A DNA stretch of 33,740 nt from Candidatus Tidjanibacter faecipullorum (GCA_019116245.1 DXCC01000014.1:1-33740); one strand, 5' to 3'. Positions 1 through 7,606 are shown, numbered from the stretch's first letter. Notes: a model not told the origin generated them from the sequence alone. Program-made: numbers and translations.

Positions 1-510
1 CAGGAATTGCGCTCGTCGCTGGAAAAGCAGGAATACTTCACCTTTTCACAGGCTGCACGTCTGATGGGTGTAAGCCGCCAGTACATCTACAAACTGGTAA
101 AGGAAGAGAAACTCCGTGCCTCCCGGCTCAGCGGAAAGATGTCGTTGATACGGAAAGCCGACATCGAACTCATGCTCAAAAGCAAACCTTATGAACGGCT
201 GGTAGCAAAAAATGACTTTGACATCACCGGGTATTACACCGCCGAGGAGATTGCACAGAAATATAAGGTCAATGCCAAATGGGTATGGACTTATACACGA
301 CAACACAAGGTCCCGAAAGTGAGAATCCGCCAGTTCAACTATTACAGCAAGAAACATATTGATGCAGCCTTTGCCAAATATGAGGTGGACTCCGACCTGA
401 CGGAATGGTACACTCCCGAAGATATTCAGGAGAAATACGGCATGACACGTGTCGCCATCCGTTCGCATGTCTACCGCAACAATATCCTGTTACGAAAAGT
501 ATACCCTTAA
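1..510 (+). CDS. Repeated helix-turn-helix (excisionase/MerR-like) DNA-binding protein, 5' partial
   Basis: The reading frame is open from the first base, so the gene very probably starts outside the window; the TTG at base 7 is only an internal possibility. The protein has three tandem units of about 55 residues, beginning near YFTFSQAARLMGVS, YYTAEEIAQKYKV and WYTPEDIQEKYGMT. Each looks like an HTH_17/excisionase winged-helix unit, and the first two end in a wing and a short helix (SLIRKADIEL, NYYSKKHIDAAF). The third unit stops at RKVYP, before its wing is complete, and neither other frame supplies the missing part, so the gene looks 3' truncated. Multi-unit HTH proteins of this kind are common in Bacteroides mobile elements and plasmids, where their targets are mostly unknown. 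No transposase or integrase is visible here. Confidence 0.7.
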   Translation, partial: QELRSSLEKQEYFTFSQAARLMGVSRQYIYKLVKEEKLRASRLSGKMSLIRKADIELMLKSKPYERLVAKNDFDITGYYTAEEIAQKYKVNAKWVWTYTRQHKVPKVRIRQFNYYSKKHIDAAFAKYEVDSDLTEWYTPEDIQEKYGMTRVAIRSHVYRNNILLRKVYP

Positions 511-685
511 ATACTGCTCACCTTATTTCAGAGATTAGTGTATACAAATGACCTTCAATCTTAGCCTACAATAGACGCTATTGAGTATAATATAATAATG
601 ATCTCTCAAAACATTCGCAGGATCAATATAAAGAGTCGGGGCCCGATTTTCGGAACCCGGCTACCCTATTCACAGAGTGTGCCAG

Positions 686-1260
686 CTACTTCTTCTTGCG
701 ATACCCGCACCGCACTTCAGACATACACCCTCCTCGTTGAGTACTACGCCGCACAGCGGACAACGGTCGATGCCGTTCCTGGTCACGAACTCCGCCGAGA
801 CCGCATTCACGCCGCTCGTGAAGGTGATCTTGGCGATGTTGAGTTTCTCCTTCAGCAGGTCGTAGACAATCTTGATCATCCCCCTCAACCGTCAGCGTCT
901 CCTTCGTGACCACCAGACGGCAATCGGGATAGGCCGTGGCCAACTCCGTCTGGAAGGCCGGGCCCTTCATCTTGCTCTGCAGATGTCCGTTGCGGATCCC
1001 CTGCTTCTCGTAGACGTCCAGAACAGCCGACAGTAGCGGATATCCTCACGGAGCACCAACGCGTGGTCGAAAATCCGGAGCACGTCCCACGCTACCTTTT
1101 GAATCTCGTTGCAGGGGGACACCATATTTACCCCCTCGTTAACGGTATTCTCCACCTCGATGGTCAACGTACCCGTATGGCCGTGGAGATACTGAGCCTC
1201 TCCCTGAAAACCGTAGAAACGGTGTGCATACTGCAGATCGAATGTTGTGATGCTTCTCAT
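686..1260 (-). pseudogene. QueD-like 6-carboxytetrahydropterin synthase with C-terminal zinc ribbon, frameshifted
   Basis: The intact protein would be a QueD/PTPS family enzyme of queuosine or pterin metabolism. The N-terminal part shows the histidine motifs DLQYAHRFYGF and YLHGHTGTL, and the C-terminal part shows a zinc ribbon (CPLCG, then CLKCG). Three lesions break it. One base is missing near 1044, which leads to a stop at 967. One G is added in a G run near 890. A 5-bp tandem duplication (TGCGG on the minus strand, 705-714) replaces the natural end CGYRKKK-stop, which survives in another frame at 686. The first two lesions cancel in phase, but the stretch between them contains a stop. 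The slippage-type duplication argues for true decay, not only sequencing error. The gene follows the repressor pseudogene on the same strand by about 20 bases and was probably co-transcribed with it. Confidence 0.75.
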
Positions 1261-1280
1261 AACAAATTGCGGTTTTTAAG

Positions 1281-1678
1281 TTAGACATGCTTTTTCAGCG
1301 TTACCTGTACCTGTATCTTGCCAATCTCTGCTTTCGGGAAATGCTTACATTCGAGATCAGATGCGAAAACTCCGGGTCCGTATAATCCTCGATCGCCGGC
1401 CCGCCGAAGAGATGATGATGCTCTGCCACCGTAATGTCATAGTAACACTTGCCGGCATCGGGGTGATAGATGGACGACAAAATGTTTACCGAACAGAAAC
1501 TATCCAAGATCCGATAGATTGTCGAAACGGTCACTTCCTTATTGCGGGACTGTACTCGTTCAATGATATCCTCCACCGTAGTGTGGCGCAACTCCTGCAT
1601 TGCCTCGTAGACCTCGCGGCGGTGCGGGGTCAGTTTCAGCCCCACCTCCCTGATTCGTTTCAGTCCACCACTGTTCAT
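1281..1678 (-). pseudogene. Fur/PerR-family metal- or peroxide-sensing repressor, C-terminal frameshift
   Basis: The N-terminal winged helix is well preserved (GLKLTPHRREVYEAM, VTVSTIYRILDSF), followed by the metal-binding region GKCYYDITVAEHHHLFGG. The frame then breaks near 1340: the read frame ends at 1301, but a one-base shift restores a typical family C-terminus (FPKAEIGKIQVQV, then TLKKHV) ending at 1281. No CxxC structural zinc pair is seen, which is closer to some PerR-like members than to classical Fur. The start at 1678 (MNSGG) is preferred because the longer start at 1714 would place the operator inside the coding region. The lesion removes only the end of the dimerisation domain, so some DNA binding may remain. 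Tandem 7-1-7 boxes lie just upstream and suggest autoregulation. Confidence 0.7.
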
Positions 1679-1709
1679 CGTATCATTTCCTGCTCGAAGA
1701 CAAACACAA

Positions 1710-1741
1710 TGCAAATAGTTCGCAATTGCAAATTATTTGCA
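1710..1741. promoter_or_regulatory. Tandem 7-1-7 Fur/PerR-type operator
   Basis: Bases 1727-1741 form a perfect 7-1-7 inverted repeat, TGCAAAT-T-ATTTGCA. A second copy at 1710-1724, TGCAAAT-A-GTTCGCA, has two mismatches in one arm. The copies are 17 bases apart, within an A/T-rich stretch about 30-60 bases upstream of the repressor start at 1678. The 7-1-7 geometry is the known form of PerR and Fur boxes. Binding by the neighbouring repressor is inferred. Confidence 0.6.
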
Positions 1742-1742
1742 T

Positions 1743-2255
1743 TTATTTTTCAGGTCCAGTCCGGAAATTTTCTGCCAGCATGTAATGTACCATCACGCAT
1801 GCCCCCTCTCCGGCATGGATTCCCCTGTCGGCTATTTGGGTCAAAACGACTCCAAGAGATTTATGCGCGCATCAAATCGAACATGCGACATGGAAAAGAA
1901 ACCGCTGCTATTTGCCACAAAACGGCCTTCCAAAGCGCACCACCCGACAACCTCACACCGCCATCCATCTAGATTTCACCAAATCCACGCCTTTTCTATT
2001 GAGTACAGGAGACTGAACCGAGCATCAAATCAGTTGACAGAATACTTCTCGAACGATAACGGCATACCGACAAGCGCCCAATACGCCGCTATAGACTGCC
2101 ATATTGCCGCAAACGTACCTGATGGCCCGGTCTAACTATCCCTACCACATACCGACACATGACTATCCGCGACTTCGCCTTCGAGGTGTACTCCGGCCGG
2201 TTTTCCATAATACAATATGCAGTCCGGTTCATGCAAGCCCGAAGGTCTCCATATA
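1743..2255. other. Gene-free stretch between the repressor operator and the DUF262 locus
   Basis: About 510 bases hold no convincing gene on either strand. Open frames here lack recognisable domains and overlap one another in several phases. I see no inverted repeat marking an insertion, and no clear terminator after the DUF262 gene that ends at 2256. The stretch may be degraded sequence at the edge of an inserted segment, which is an inference from the pseudogenes on its left. Confidence 0.5.
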
Positions 2256-4088
2256 CTAACCGAATGATTGTTCCAACAATGCGACACATGCCTGGTGGTG
2301 ATCCTGAATGCATACTTCATCCCAATGTTGATATTGATAGATCATCAACATTTTCAAACTCTCGATCGTTCCTGTCAACTCCTTATGGACATACGACACG
2401 ACCTTTGCCCGCTTCACCTCGAATGTCGAATTGAGCAAGCTGGAATTTTGTGCCGATGAGATCATCACCAAATTGCCGAAACAATTCTCAACGTCATCCG
2501 GCAACCTCAACGTACTGTCTGCATCAGGGGTCTGCGGCGCAATATGTTCAATGGATCGATTACGCCTGAACATATAGTTATCCGCCACACATCGCACGCT
2601 CTCATCCTGGAACAACCGTTTACGGGATCTCCAGATATGAAAATCAAGTTTCCAGAACCAATATCTGTCAACCACCCGATAGGAAAGGGTCCCAAGATCG
2701 GACAGGTTGGCTGGAAGCGGATGATGTTGCTCATCTTCCTGCTTCAGATGATCGTACAATTCCTCACCAGTTATCTCTCCGTTCCGTGCAGCTGCCAGCG
2801 ACAACAACGAGGGTAACCACAGATAGTAGCTTGCTGCCGAAGAATTGACATACAACATGGATTCATACATTAGCAGCAGGTCGTGATAGGAATTCCCTTC
2901 TGCATCCACACCATACGTATCGACCTCAAGATCATACGTCGCCTCTTCGTTGGAAATAGTAATCACATAACGGTCATACAACAAGCGATACTTCAACAAG
3001 GCTAGGATAAATTCATCCGCATCTATCTGCATCCAATAGGTTCGGAAGGTTTCCTGGAGTCGGTTTACATCAAAAAAATGTTTAACGCCCACCTTCTTCC
3101 GAGTTGCCTGATCCAGTTGCAGCCAAAGCACCTGCAAAAGAAACTCTGAAAATGAGAGCATCGAATGAAAGCGATTGTTACGCGACAGGCGTTGCTGAAC
3201 CGGTTTTTCATGACTGGCGGGAATATCCCCAACATTCAAACTCGCCAACGGATCCTCATCAATGGCATCATCGGTCAGCACATTAAGGCTCTGTCCACAG
3301 AAGAGTCCATCCAGATCTTGCCGTTCGATCGCCTCATAAGCCTGTTGAAAGCGCCATTGCAAATCCGATCGCTTTTCATCTTTGCCTTTCCGTCGGATCA
3401 ATTTCCGATCCATATCGCCGACCGCATTCCATATCTGCGTCAGCTGCATTTTATCAAAACGCCGGGCCGCATGCAACAGTTTTACCTTCAAGACTTCATG
3501 ATTCTCCAAATTTTTACCCGTCGAATTCATGGTTTCAAAATACTGGTTCAGTGCCTTCGGCGAATAATCATTCGGCAACCTGGAAACAAAGAAAGACAGG
3601 TTTTCAAAAGCATAGCGCGCATAGGCGGCTCGCTCCTGACCGGTCAATTGATCGACAAAGCGTTGAATGCACTGCACACCCCGCTTCATATACCAGTTTT
3701 CATAACCATCTACCGGACAACATCGGTTTCGGAGATATTGACTGTCCAGCATGCGTGCCGCGAACTTCAGCCGGACAACATTCGGTTCCGGGAACAAAAA
3801 CCGGTTCCAATCCGCATCATACCGACTCAACACTATGCCCAACAGCATCATCACCGTAAACCGTTGCTGTCCATCAATCAGGTCATTATGCCTGTTACTG
3901 GTCAACATGCCGATATAATAAGGTTGCGAGGGCGCTTGCAGGAAGCCTTGGTACAAATCATCCAACAGCTGGACAATTTGCGGCTCATCCCATTCAAACA
4001 GACGCTGATAGATCGGTATGGAATAGATCTCTTTCGTTTGCGCAACAACAGCAGGTGTCAACCGTGCCGAGAAGTGAATTGGGGACAT
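2256..4088 (-). CDS. DUF262 + DUF1524 protein (GmrSD-like restriction endonuclease), 610 aa
   Basis: The N-terminus carries the DUF262 signature: IPIYQRLFEWDEPQI at about 24-38 and DGQQR at 72-76, the ParB-like nucleotide-binding motif needed by GmrS-type proteins. ETMNSTGKNLENHEVLK near 188-204 is also typical. The C-terminus resembles the DUF1524 nuclease region of GmrD: SIEHIAPQ at 512-519, then GNLVMISSAQNSSL and FEVKRAKV, with His515 and Asn539 as likely HNH residues. In GmrSD and SspE, DUF262 nucleotide binding controls DNA cleavage by the HNH domain. The start ATG overlaps the stop of the upstream DUF262 gene as TAATG, so the two are translationally coupled. It is probably a type IV-like restriction or anti-phage effector; its specificity cannot be read from sequence. 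Confidence 0.85.
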   Translation of the reverse strand: MSPIHFSARLTPAVVAQTKEIYSIPIYQRLFEWDEPQIVQLLDDLYQGFLQAPSQPYYIGMLTSNRHNDLIDGQQRFTVMMLLGIVLSRYDADWNRFLFPEPNVVRLKFAARMLDSQYLRNRCCPVDGYENWYMKRGVQCIQRFVDQLTGQERAAYARYAFENLSFFVSRLPNDYSPKALNQYFETMNSTGKNLENHEVLKVKLLHAARRFDKMQLTQIWNAVGDMDRKLIRRKGKDEKRSDLQWRFQQAYEAIERQDLDGLFCGQSLNVLTDDAIDEDPLASLNVGDIPASHEKPVQQRLSRNNRFHSMLSFSEFLLQVLWLQLDQATRKKVGVKHFFDVNRLQETFRTYWMQIDADEFILALLKYRLLYDRYVITISNEEATYDLEVDTYGVDAEGNSYHDLLLMYESMLYVNSSAASYYLWLPSLLSLAAARNGEITGEELYDHLKQEDEQHHPLPANLSDLGTLSYRVVDRYWFWKLDFHIWRSRKRLFQDESVRCVADNYMFRRNRSIEHIAPQTPDADSTLRLPDDVENCFGNLVMISSAQNSSLLNSTFEVKRAKVVSYVHKELTGTIESLKMLMIYQYQHWDEVCIQDHHQACVALLEQSFG

Positions 4089-5830
4089 TATAAAATGTGT
4101 TTGAATGCATCAATCATAATACGTTCCTGCACCAAGCCTCCAAGATGGGTTCTGACCAGCCTCTGCAATTCAAGGGCAATGGGTTTCAGATTCATTTGTA
4201 CACCGGGCAGGGCCTTGACCTGCTGATACAAGCCGGCCAAAACAAAAGTTGGCGAGGTGGCCCGTTCGATGATCGGCAAGATGCCCGAATGACCGGCCTG
4301 CTCCAGCAGGCGATCATAATTTGCCCTCGCATACTCAACGCGAAACTGCAGGACAATCTTGGAAATCCCCACCAGGGCTTCGCTCAGATACTCCATGCCG
4401 AACTTGAGATAATAGGCGAACAAAAACGTCTCTATGACATCCCGGAACCACCAATGCGTACGTCCATCCACCCGATGTATGGCCTGATATTCGTGCGTTT
4501 GGGAAAACAGTTCAAAGCGGCCGGTAAACTGCTTGACGAAGGCAAAAAAGTGTGCTCCTCCCTGAATGGATTCATTGAATCCGAATTGTTCCCCAAACGG
4601 CGGAATTTCTGCAACAATCGGGGCCGCTTCATATTCGTTTTTAATTTTGTAAGCAGCAAAATCATCCCATGTTTCATGGTTCATCCATTTGCGCAGACGG
4701 AATACATACAGACCCAAGGAACGATAATAGGGCTTGGACAAATTCGCCTCATATTTTTCACTGGCCTGACTCAACATGTCATCCCAATGCTTCGCAAGAT
4801 ACTCCGCCTGTCTGTCGTCGATCACATAACGCAAATGATGCGCCTTCAACAGGTCGAAATCAGACAGGGCTTTTCCCCGGGAATTCTCGTTGGAAAAGAA
4901 CGTATATGCCAGATCCATGTTATCCGTATTCAGGAACAACACACTGAACTCCAAACCGTCCAAAAGTCTTCGTACCAGATCTCGGCGCGACCCGATCACG
5001 TTCCGATCAATATATTCGTCGATAATGGAGCGATTATACGCTACATAACGATTGGCCTCGGCAGAATTGAACCGTACATTCAACAGAGGAGATACCTTAC
5101 AGCCCAGCTTGCGCAGTATCAGCGACAACGTCACCAGACGTTGCTGCCCGTCAATAATATCGAACACTCCATCATGGCGATGCAAAATGATCGTACCCAT
5201 TCGATAGGTATGGCCGCCATGCATGACATCATCCAACAGGCGCCGCACATTCTTTTCCTCCCAACAATAAATCCGTTGATACGTCGGAATATTGATGGCT
5301 AAATGCAGAATCGCCGACAACGACAGATTATCCACCAGACTGACCTCTTCCCGGAGATTCCCGACCAAAGCTTCTGTCAAGGACGCATCGTAGGCGTCAT
5401 CCTCAATTGCGATATCGATCTCCTGCCGATATTCCGTGATCCAGGCATCGACCGCACCGACAAAATCAGTCAAAGCCTGTCGGAATTGTTCTTCCGTGAC
5501 AATCAACACATCGTAGGTACATATCCGCCACTCAACGCCATTATCATCCTGGGATGACCATACCAGCCGAGCCTTTTCGCAGGTCTTGTAATATAAGAAT
5601 GTGGCGAGATCTCCCAATGCCGGGTCTCCCTCCGGGGCGATACACAGACTCAAATAACCATCTGCACACATTGCGTAATATATGCGCACCACCTCCGGCT
5701 CATAATTCGTAGCTATTCTGATCCACCGGTTATACCACCTGACATGCCACAGGTGCGGCATGACCTGCTTGTGAGGATATAACTGTTCCACCACACTGCA
5801 CAGCCCGTCTTCTATATCTATTGCGTCCAT
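4088..5830 (-). CDS. DUF262 protein with uncharacterised N-terminal domain, 580 aa
   Basis: With the start at 5830, the DUF262 core begins near residue 181 (NIPTYQRIYCWEEKNV) and has DGQQR at 227-231, so the nucleotide-binding motif is intact. About 180 residues precede it and match no domain I recognise (PHLWHVRWYNRWIRIA, then an acidic stretch near IAIEDDAYD). The C-terminus has no EHIxP/GNL signature, so this gene supplies a GmrS-like part without a nuclease, while its downstream partner has both parts. An upstream ATG at 5953 is possible, but it would overlap the 70-aa ORF by 64 bases; 5830 avoids this and is preceded by an A/T-rich stretch. The N-terminal domain may sense a specific DNA or phage signal, which is inference. 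Confidence 0.8.
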   Translation of the reverse strand: MDAIDIEDGLCSVVEQLYPHKQVMPHLWHVRWYNRWIRIATNYEPEVVRIYYAMCADGYLSLCIAPEGDPALGDLATFLYYKTCEKARLVWSSQDDNGVEWRICTYDVLIVTEEQFRQALTDFVGAVDAWITEYRQEIDIAIEDDAYDASLTEALVGNLREEVSLVDNLSLSAILHLAINIPTYQRIYCWEEKNVRRLLDDVMHGGHTYRMGTIILHRHDGVFDIIDGQQRLVTLSLILRKLGCKVSPLLNVRFNSAEANRYVAYNRSIIDEYIDRNVIGSRRDLVRRLLDGLEFSVLFLNTDNMDLAYTFFSNENSRGKALSDFDLLKAHHLRYVIDDRQAEYLAKHWDDMLSQASEKYEANLSKPYYRSLGLYVFRLRKWMNHETWDDFAAYKIKNEYEAAPIVAEIPPFGEQFGFNESIQGGAHFFAFVKQFTGRFELFSQTHEYQAIHRVDGRTHWWFRDVIETFLFAYYLKFGMEYLSEALVGISKIVLQFRVEYARANYDRLLEQAGHSGILPIIERATSPTFVLAGLYQQVKALPGVQMNLKPIALELQRLVRTHLGGLVQERIMIDAFKHIL

Positions 5831-5889
5831 CGAAAATATTATGATGCGGTCCTGCAAACAGTTCCCGTCAATTGCAATAATATCATATT

Positions 5890-6102
5890 TTACATTATAT
5901 CCAAACGAATCTCCGCTTCTTTCACACCGTTTTGCCTGACACAAGCCATCCACATGCGTTTGACACCATCGGGGGTGAAACGCCCCTTGTTCCGAACTGC
6001 TGGCATCGAAAGCATGACACCCGTACGGCCCGAATACACAACAACAGGATCTGATCCGACCCTGTTGCTGTACCCTACTCTTGACCTACAAGGCGGGAGC
6101 AT
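5890..6102 (-). CDS. Unrecognised 70-aa protein
   Basis: This small ORF lies between the zinc-finger repeat gene, whose end it overlaps by 17 bases, and the DUF262 gene, 59 bases downstream. Its C-terminal two thirds look protein-like (DPVVVYSGRTGVMLSMPA, GRFTPDGVKRMWMACV, EAEIRLDIM), while the first ten residues do not. The true start may therefore lie later, although only internal Met codons near residue 30 are available. I do not recognise a family. The tight packing and the unremarkable amino-acid composition favour a real gene. The alternative is a fortuitous frame under the longer DUF262 start at 5953. Confidence 0.45.
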   Translation of the reverse strand: MLPPCRSRVGYSNRVGSDPVVVYSGRTGVMLSMPAVRNKGRFTPDGVKRMWMACVRQNGVKEAEIRLDIM

Positions 6103-6337
6103 GCCTGCCTTTCAACGGTCCGTCCGGATGCCGAGGACATTTGCCAGCCGTCATGGCAGCAATGCTGCTATACGATTGCCCACAATATTTGCAGGTATAT
6201 CTGCTCTTTTCACTCCCTTCATAGAGTTTGTGCACTCCTTTTAAAGGGCCATTCGGATGTCGCGGGCATTTACCAGCCGTCAAAGCAGACACCGAAGCAT
6301 AGCGCTGTCCGCAATACTCACAATAAAAATTTGCCAT
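6086..6337 (-). CDS. Tandem C2CH zinc-finger repeat protein, 83 aa
   Basis: The protein is two copies of a 43-residue unit. Copy 1 has C6xxC9 and C24PRH27, and copy 2 has C49xxC52 and C67PRH70. Shared text includes YCGQ, LTAGKCPRHP or MTAGKCPRHP, and GPLKG, followed by a further His (36, 79). A linker reading HKLYEGSEK joins the copies. The Cys2-Cys-His spacing is that of a small zinc finger, suggesting nucleic acid or protein binding; no catalytic residues are present. It is complete, starting at an ATG with an A/T-rich leader. Similar repeat proteins occur in gut Bacteroidetes as hypothetical proteins, as far as I recall. It sits in the minus-strand run leading to the two DUF262 genes. Confidence 0.75.
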   Translation of the reverse strand: MANFYCEYCGQRYASVSALTAGKCPRHPNGPLKGVHKLYEGSEKSRYTCKYCGQSYSSIAAMTAGKCPRHPDGPLKGRHAPAL

Positions 6338-6358
6338 ATGCTTAAAAATTAAGTTCGT

Positions 6359-6375
6359 ATCCAGCCATGCTGGAT
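6359..6375. promoter_or_regulatory. 7-3-7 inverted repeat, candidate WYL operator
   Basis: ATCCAGC-CAT-GCTGGAT is a perfect 7-3-7 inverted repeat. It lies 22 bases upstream of the zinc-finger gene start and beyond the stop of the 58-aa ORF. WYL regulators of defence loci (BrxR, CapW) bind inverted repeats in front of the operons they repress, so this is a plausible operator. It could also be a weak attenuator hairpin in the minus-strand transcript, since no T run follows. Confidence 0.4.
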
Positions 6376-6406
6376 CACATTTACAACAACCATAAGATAT
6401 GGTACG

Positions 6407-6583
6407 CTACTCCTTTACTGATGCAAACATACGATCTGCCTCTGCCAAATCACGGCCGATGGCTGTCCGAACAAACATCCGTCCTTTGTGATCCACAATC
6501 TCAACACATCGCCACATACCCTTATCAGGGTGCTCACATCTTGGGCCCACAACGCACCTGCAACCGTCACGAACCTGTGCCAC
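6407..6583 (-). CDS. Small 58-aa protein, GTG start, unrecognised
   Basis: The frame runs from GTG at 6583 to TAG at 6407; an in-frame stop at 6598-6596 limits it upstream. The product is rich in Cys near the N-terminus (GCRCVVGPRCEHPD) and ends with an ordinary globular-looking stretch (CVEIVDHKGRMFVRTAIGRD, then ADRMFASVKE). Amino-acid make-up is far more protein-like than the competing frames in this interval. Three Cys and a nearby His could bind a metal, like the zinc-finger gene 69 bases downstream. I do not recognise a family. There is no ATG at the start and no clear ribosome-binding site, so the start, and possibly the gene itself, is uncertain. Confidence 0.45.
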   Translation of the reverse strand: MAQVRDGCRCVVGPRCEHPDKGMWRCVEIVDHKGRMFVRTAIGRDLAEADRMFASVKE

Positions 6584-6603
6584 AATATGACATGGCTATG
6601 CAT

Positions 6604-6611
6604 TATTTTTG
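6604..6611 (+). promoter_or_regulatory. Putative -7 box for the WYL gene
   Basis: TATTTTTG matches the Bacteroidetes TAnnTTTG consensus and lies 35 bases upstream of the WYL start codon. No good -33 TTTG is seen at the expected distance. The stretch between the box and the start codon contains an imperfect inverted repeat (TTTGT, then ACAAA after nine bases), a possible autoregulatory site. Confidence 0.4.
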
Positions 6612-6646
6612 TAGTATTGCTATTTGTTTAAAGTTGACAAACACAC

Positions 6647-7606
6647 ATGCGAACCACTCATAAGTCCCATACAACATCAAAAGGGAATACCGCCCTGCTG
6701 TTCAACCGCTACATGTGGCTGGTCGACACCATTCACAAGGCAGGACACATTTCGTTCGACGCCATCAGTGACCGCTGGGAGCAGTCTCCACTTAACGATA
6801 CGGGAGAAAAACTACCATTAAAAACTTTCCACAACCATCGGAAGGCTATCCAGGAAATGTTTGATATCAATATCGAATGCGATCGTCGAGCCGGCTATCT
6901 CTACTTCATCGAGCATGCCGAAGATCTGCAACAAGACAGTGTAAGGACCTGGTTGCTGAACACCTTTGCTGTCGCCCACCGACTCATGCAAACTGATGAT
7001 CTCAAGCAGCGGATTCTGCTTGAAGAGATCCCCTCCGGCCAACGTTTTCTTGTGCCGATCATCGACTCCATGCGTCACAATCGAACATTGATGCTGACCT
7101 ACCACAGTTTCTGGCATAATACAGCACACACCTTCGAGATAGCCCCCTATTGCGTGAAAGTCTTCCACCAACGTTGGTATGTCGTTGCCCTCAGTTTGGG
7201 AGACAACCGCATACGGATCTATGCACTGGATCGCATACAGGCGCTTGACACAACTGAACACGCGTTTACACTCCCGAATGATTTCGATCCGCAAGCCTAT
7301 TTTTCCGATGCTTTCGGCGTAATTGTGGATACCGACTGTAGGATGGAACGGATCCGCATCAGAGTCAAGGGGATGCAACGACAATACCTACGCACGCTGC
7401 CTCTGCATGCCTCCCAACAAGAGATTGCCATAACGGACGATGCCTCCGTCTTCGAGTTTCATTTGCCTCCCACTCTTGATTTTCAACAAGAACTGCTTAC
7501 GCATGCTGTCAACGCAGCATCGGAGATCGAAGTATTGGAACCCCAATGGCTGCGCCAACACATGCAGGAAATTGGAGCAGACCTGTATCGCATCCACCGC
7601 GACTAA
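6647..7606 (+). CDS. WYL-domain transcriptional regulator, 319 aa
   Basis: The layout is that of BrxR/CapW-type WYL regulators: an N-terminal winged helix at about 17-85 (FNRYMWLVDTIHKAG, LKTFHNHRKAIQEMF), a WYL domain at about 137-200, and a C-terminal WCX-like dimerisation region at about 232-315. The WYL motif appears as RWYVVALS at 176-183 with IRIYALDRI at 189-197; Val stands in place of the Leu. The start MRTTHKSH is the only suitable ATG before the helix-turn-helix. WYL domains sense ligands, possibly nucleic acids or nucleotides, and often control defence islands. Here the gene is divergent from the zinc-finger/DUF262 run and convergent with the FtsZ-like operon, so it is the likely local controller of one or both. 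Confidence 0.85.
   Translation: MRTTHKSHTTSKGNTALLFNRYMWLVDTIHKAGHISFDAISDRWEQSPLNDTGEKLPLKTFHNHRKAIQEMFDINIECDRRAGYLYFIEHAEDLQQDSVRTWLLNTFAVAHRLMQTDDLKQRILLEEIPSGQRFLVPIIDSMRHNRTLMLTYHSFWHNTAHTFEIAPYCVKVFHQRWYVVALSLGDNRIRIYALDRIQALDTTEHAFTLPNDFDPQAYFSDAFGVIVDTDCRMERIRIRVKGMQRQYLRTLPLHASQQEIAITDDASVFEFHLPPTLDFQQELLTHAVNAASEIEVLEPQWLRQHMQEIGADLYRIHRD

Noticed and set aside
578-2005. CTATTGAGTA at 578-587 and 1996-2005 as possible attachment repeats, and a CAATAG-ACG-CTATTG palindrome at 569-583
   Set aside because: Ten-base repeats and six-base arms are too short to mean anything without an integrase or matching flanks.
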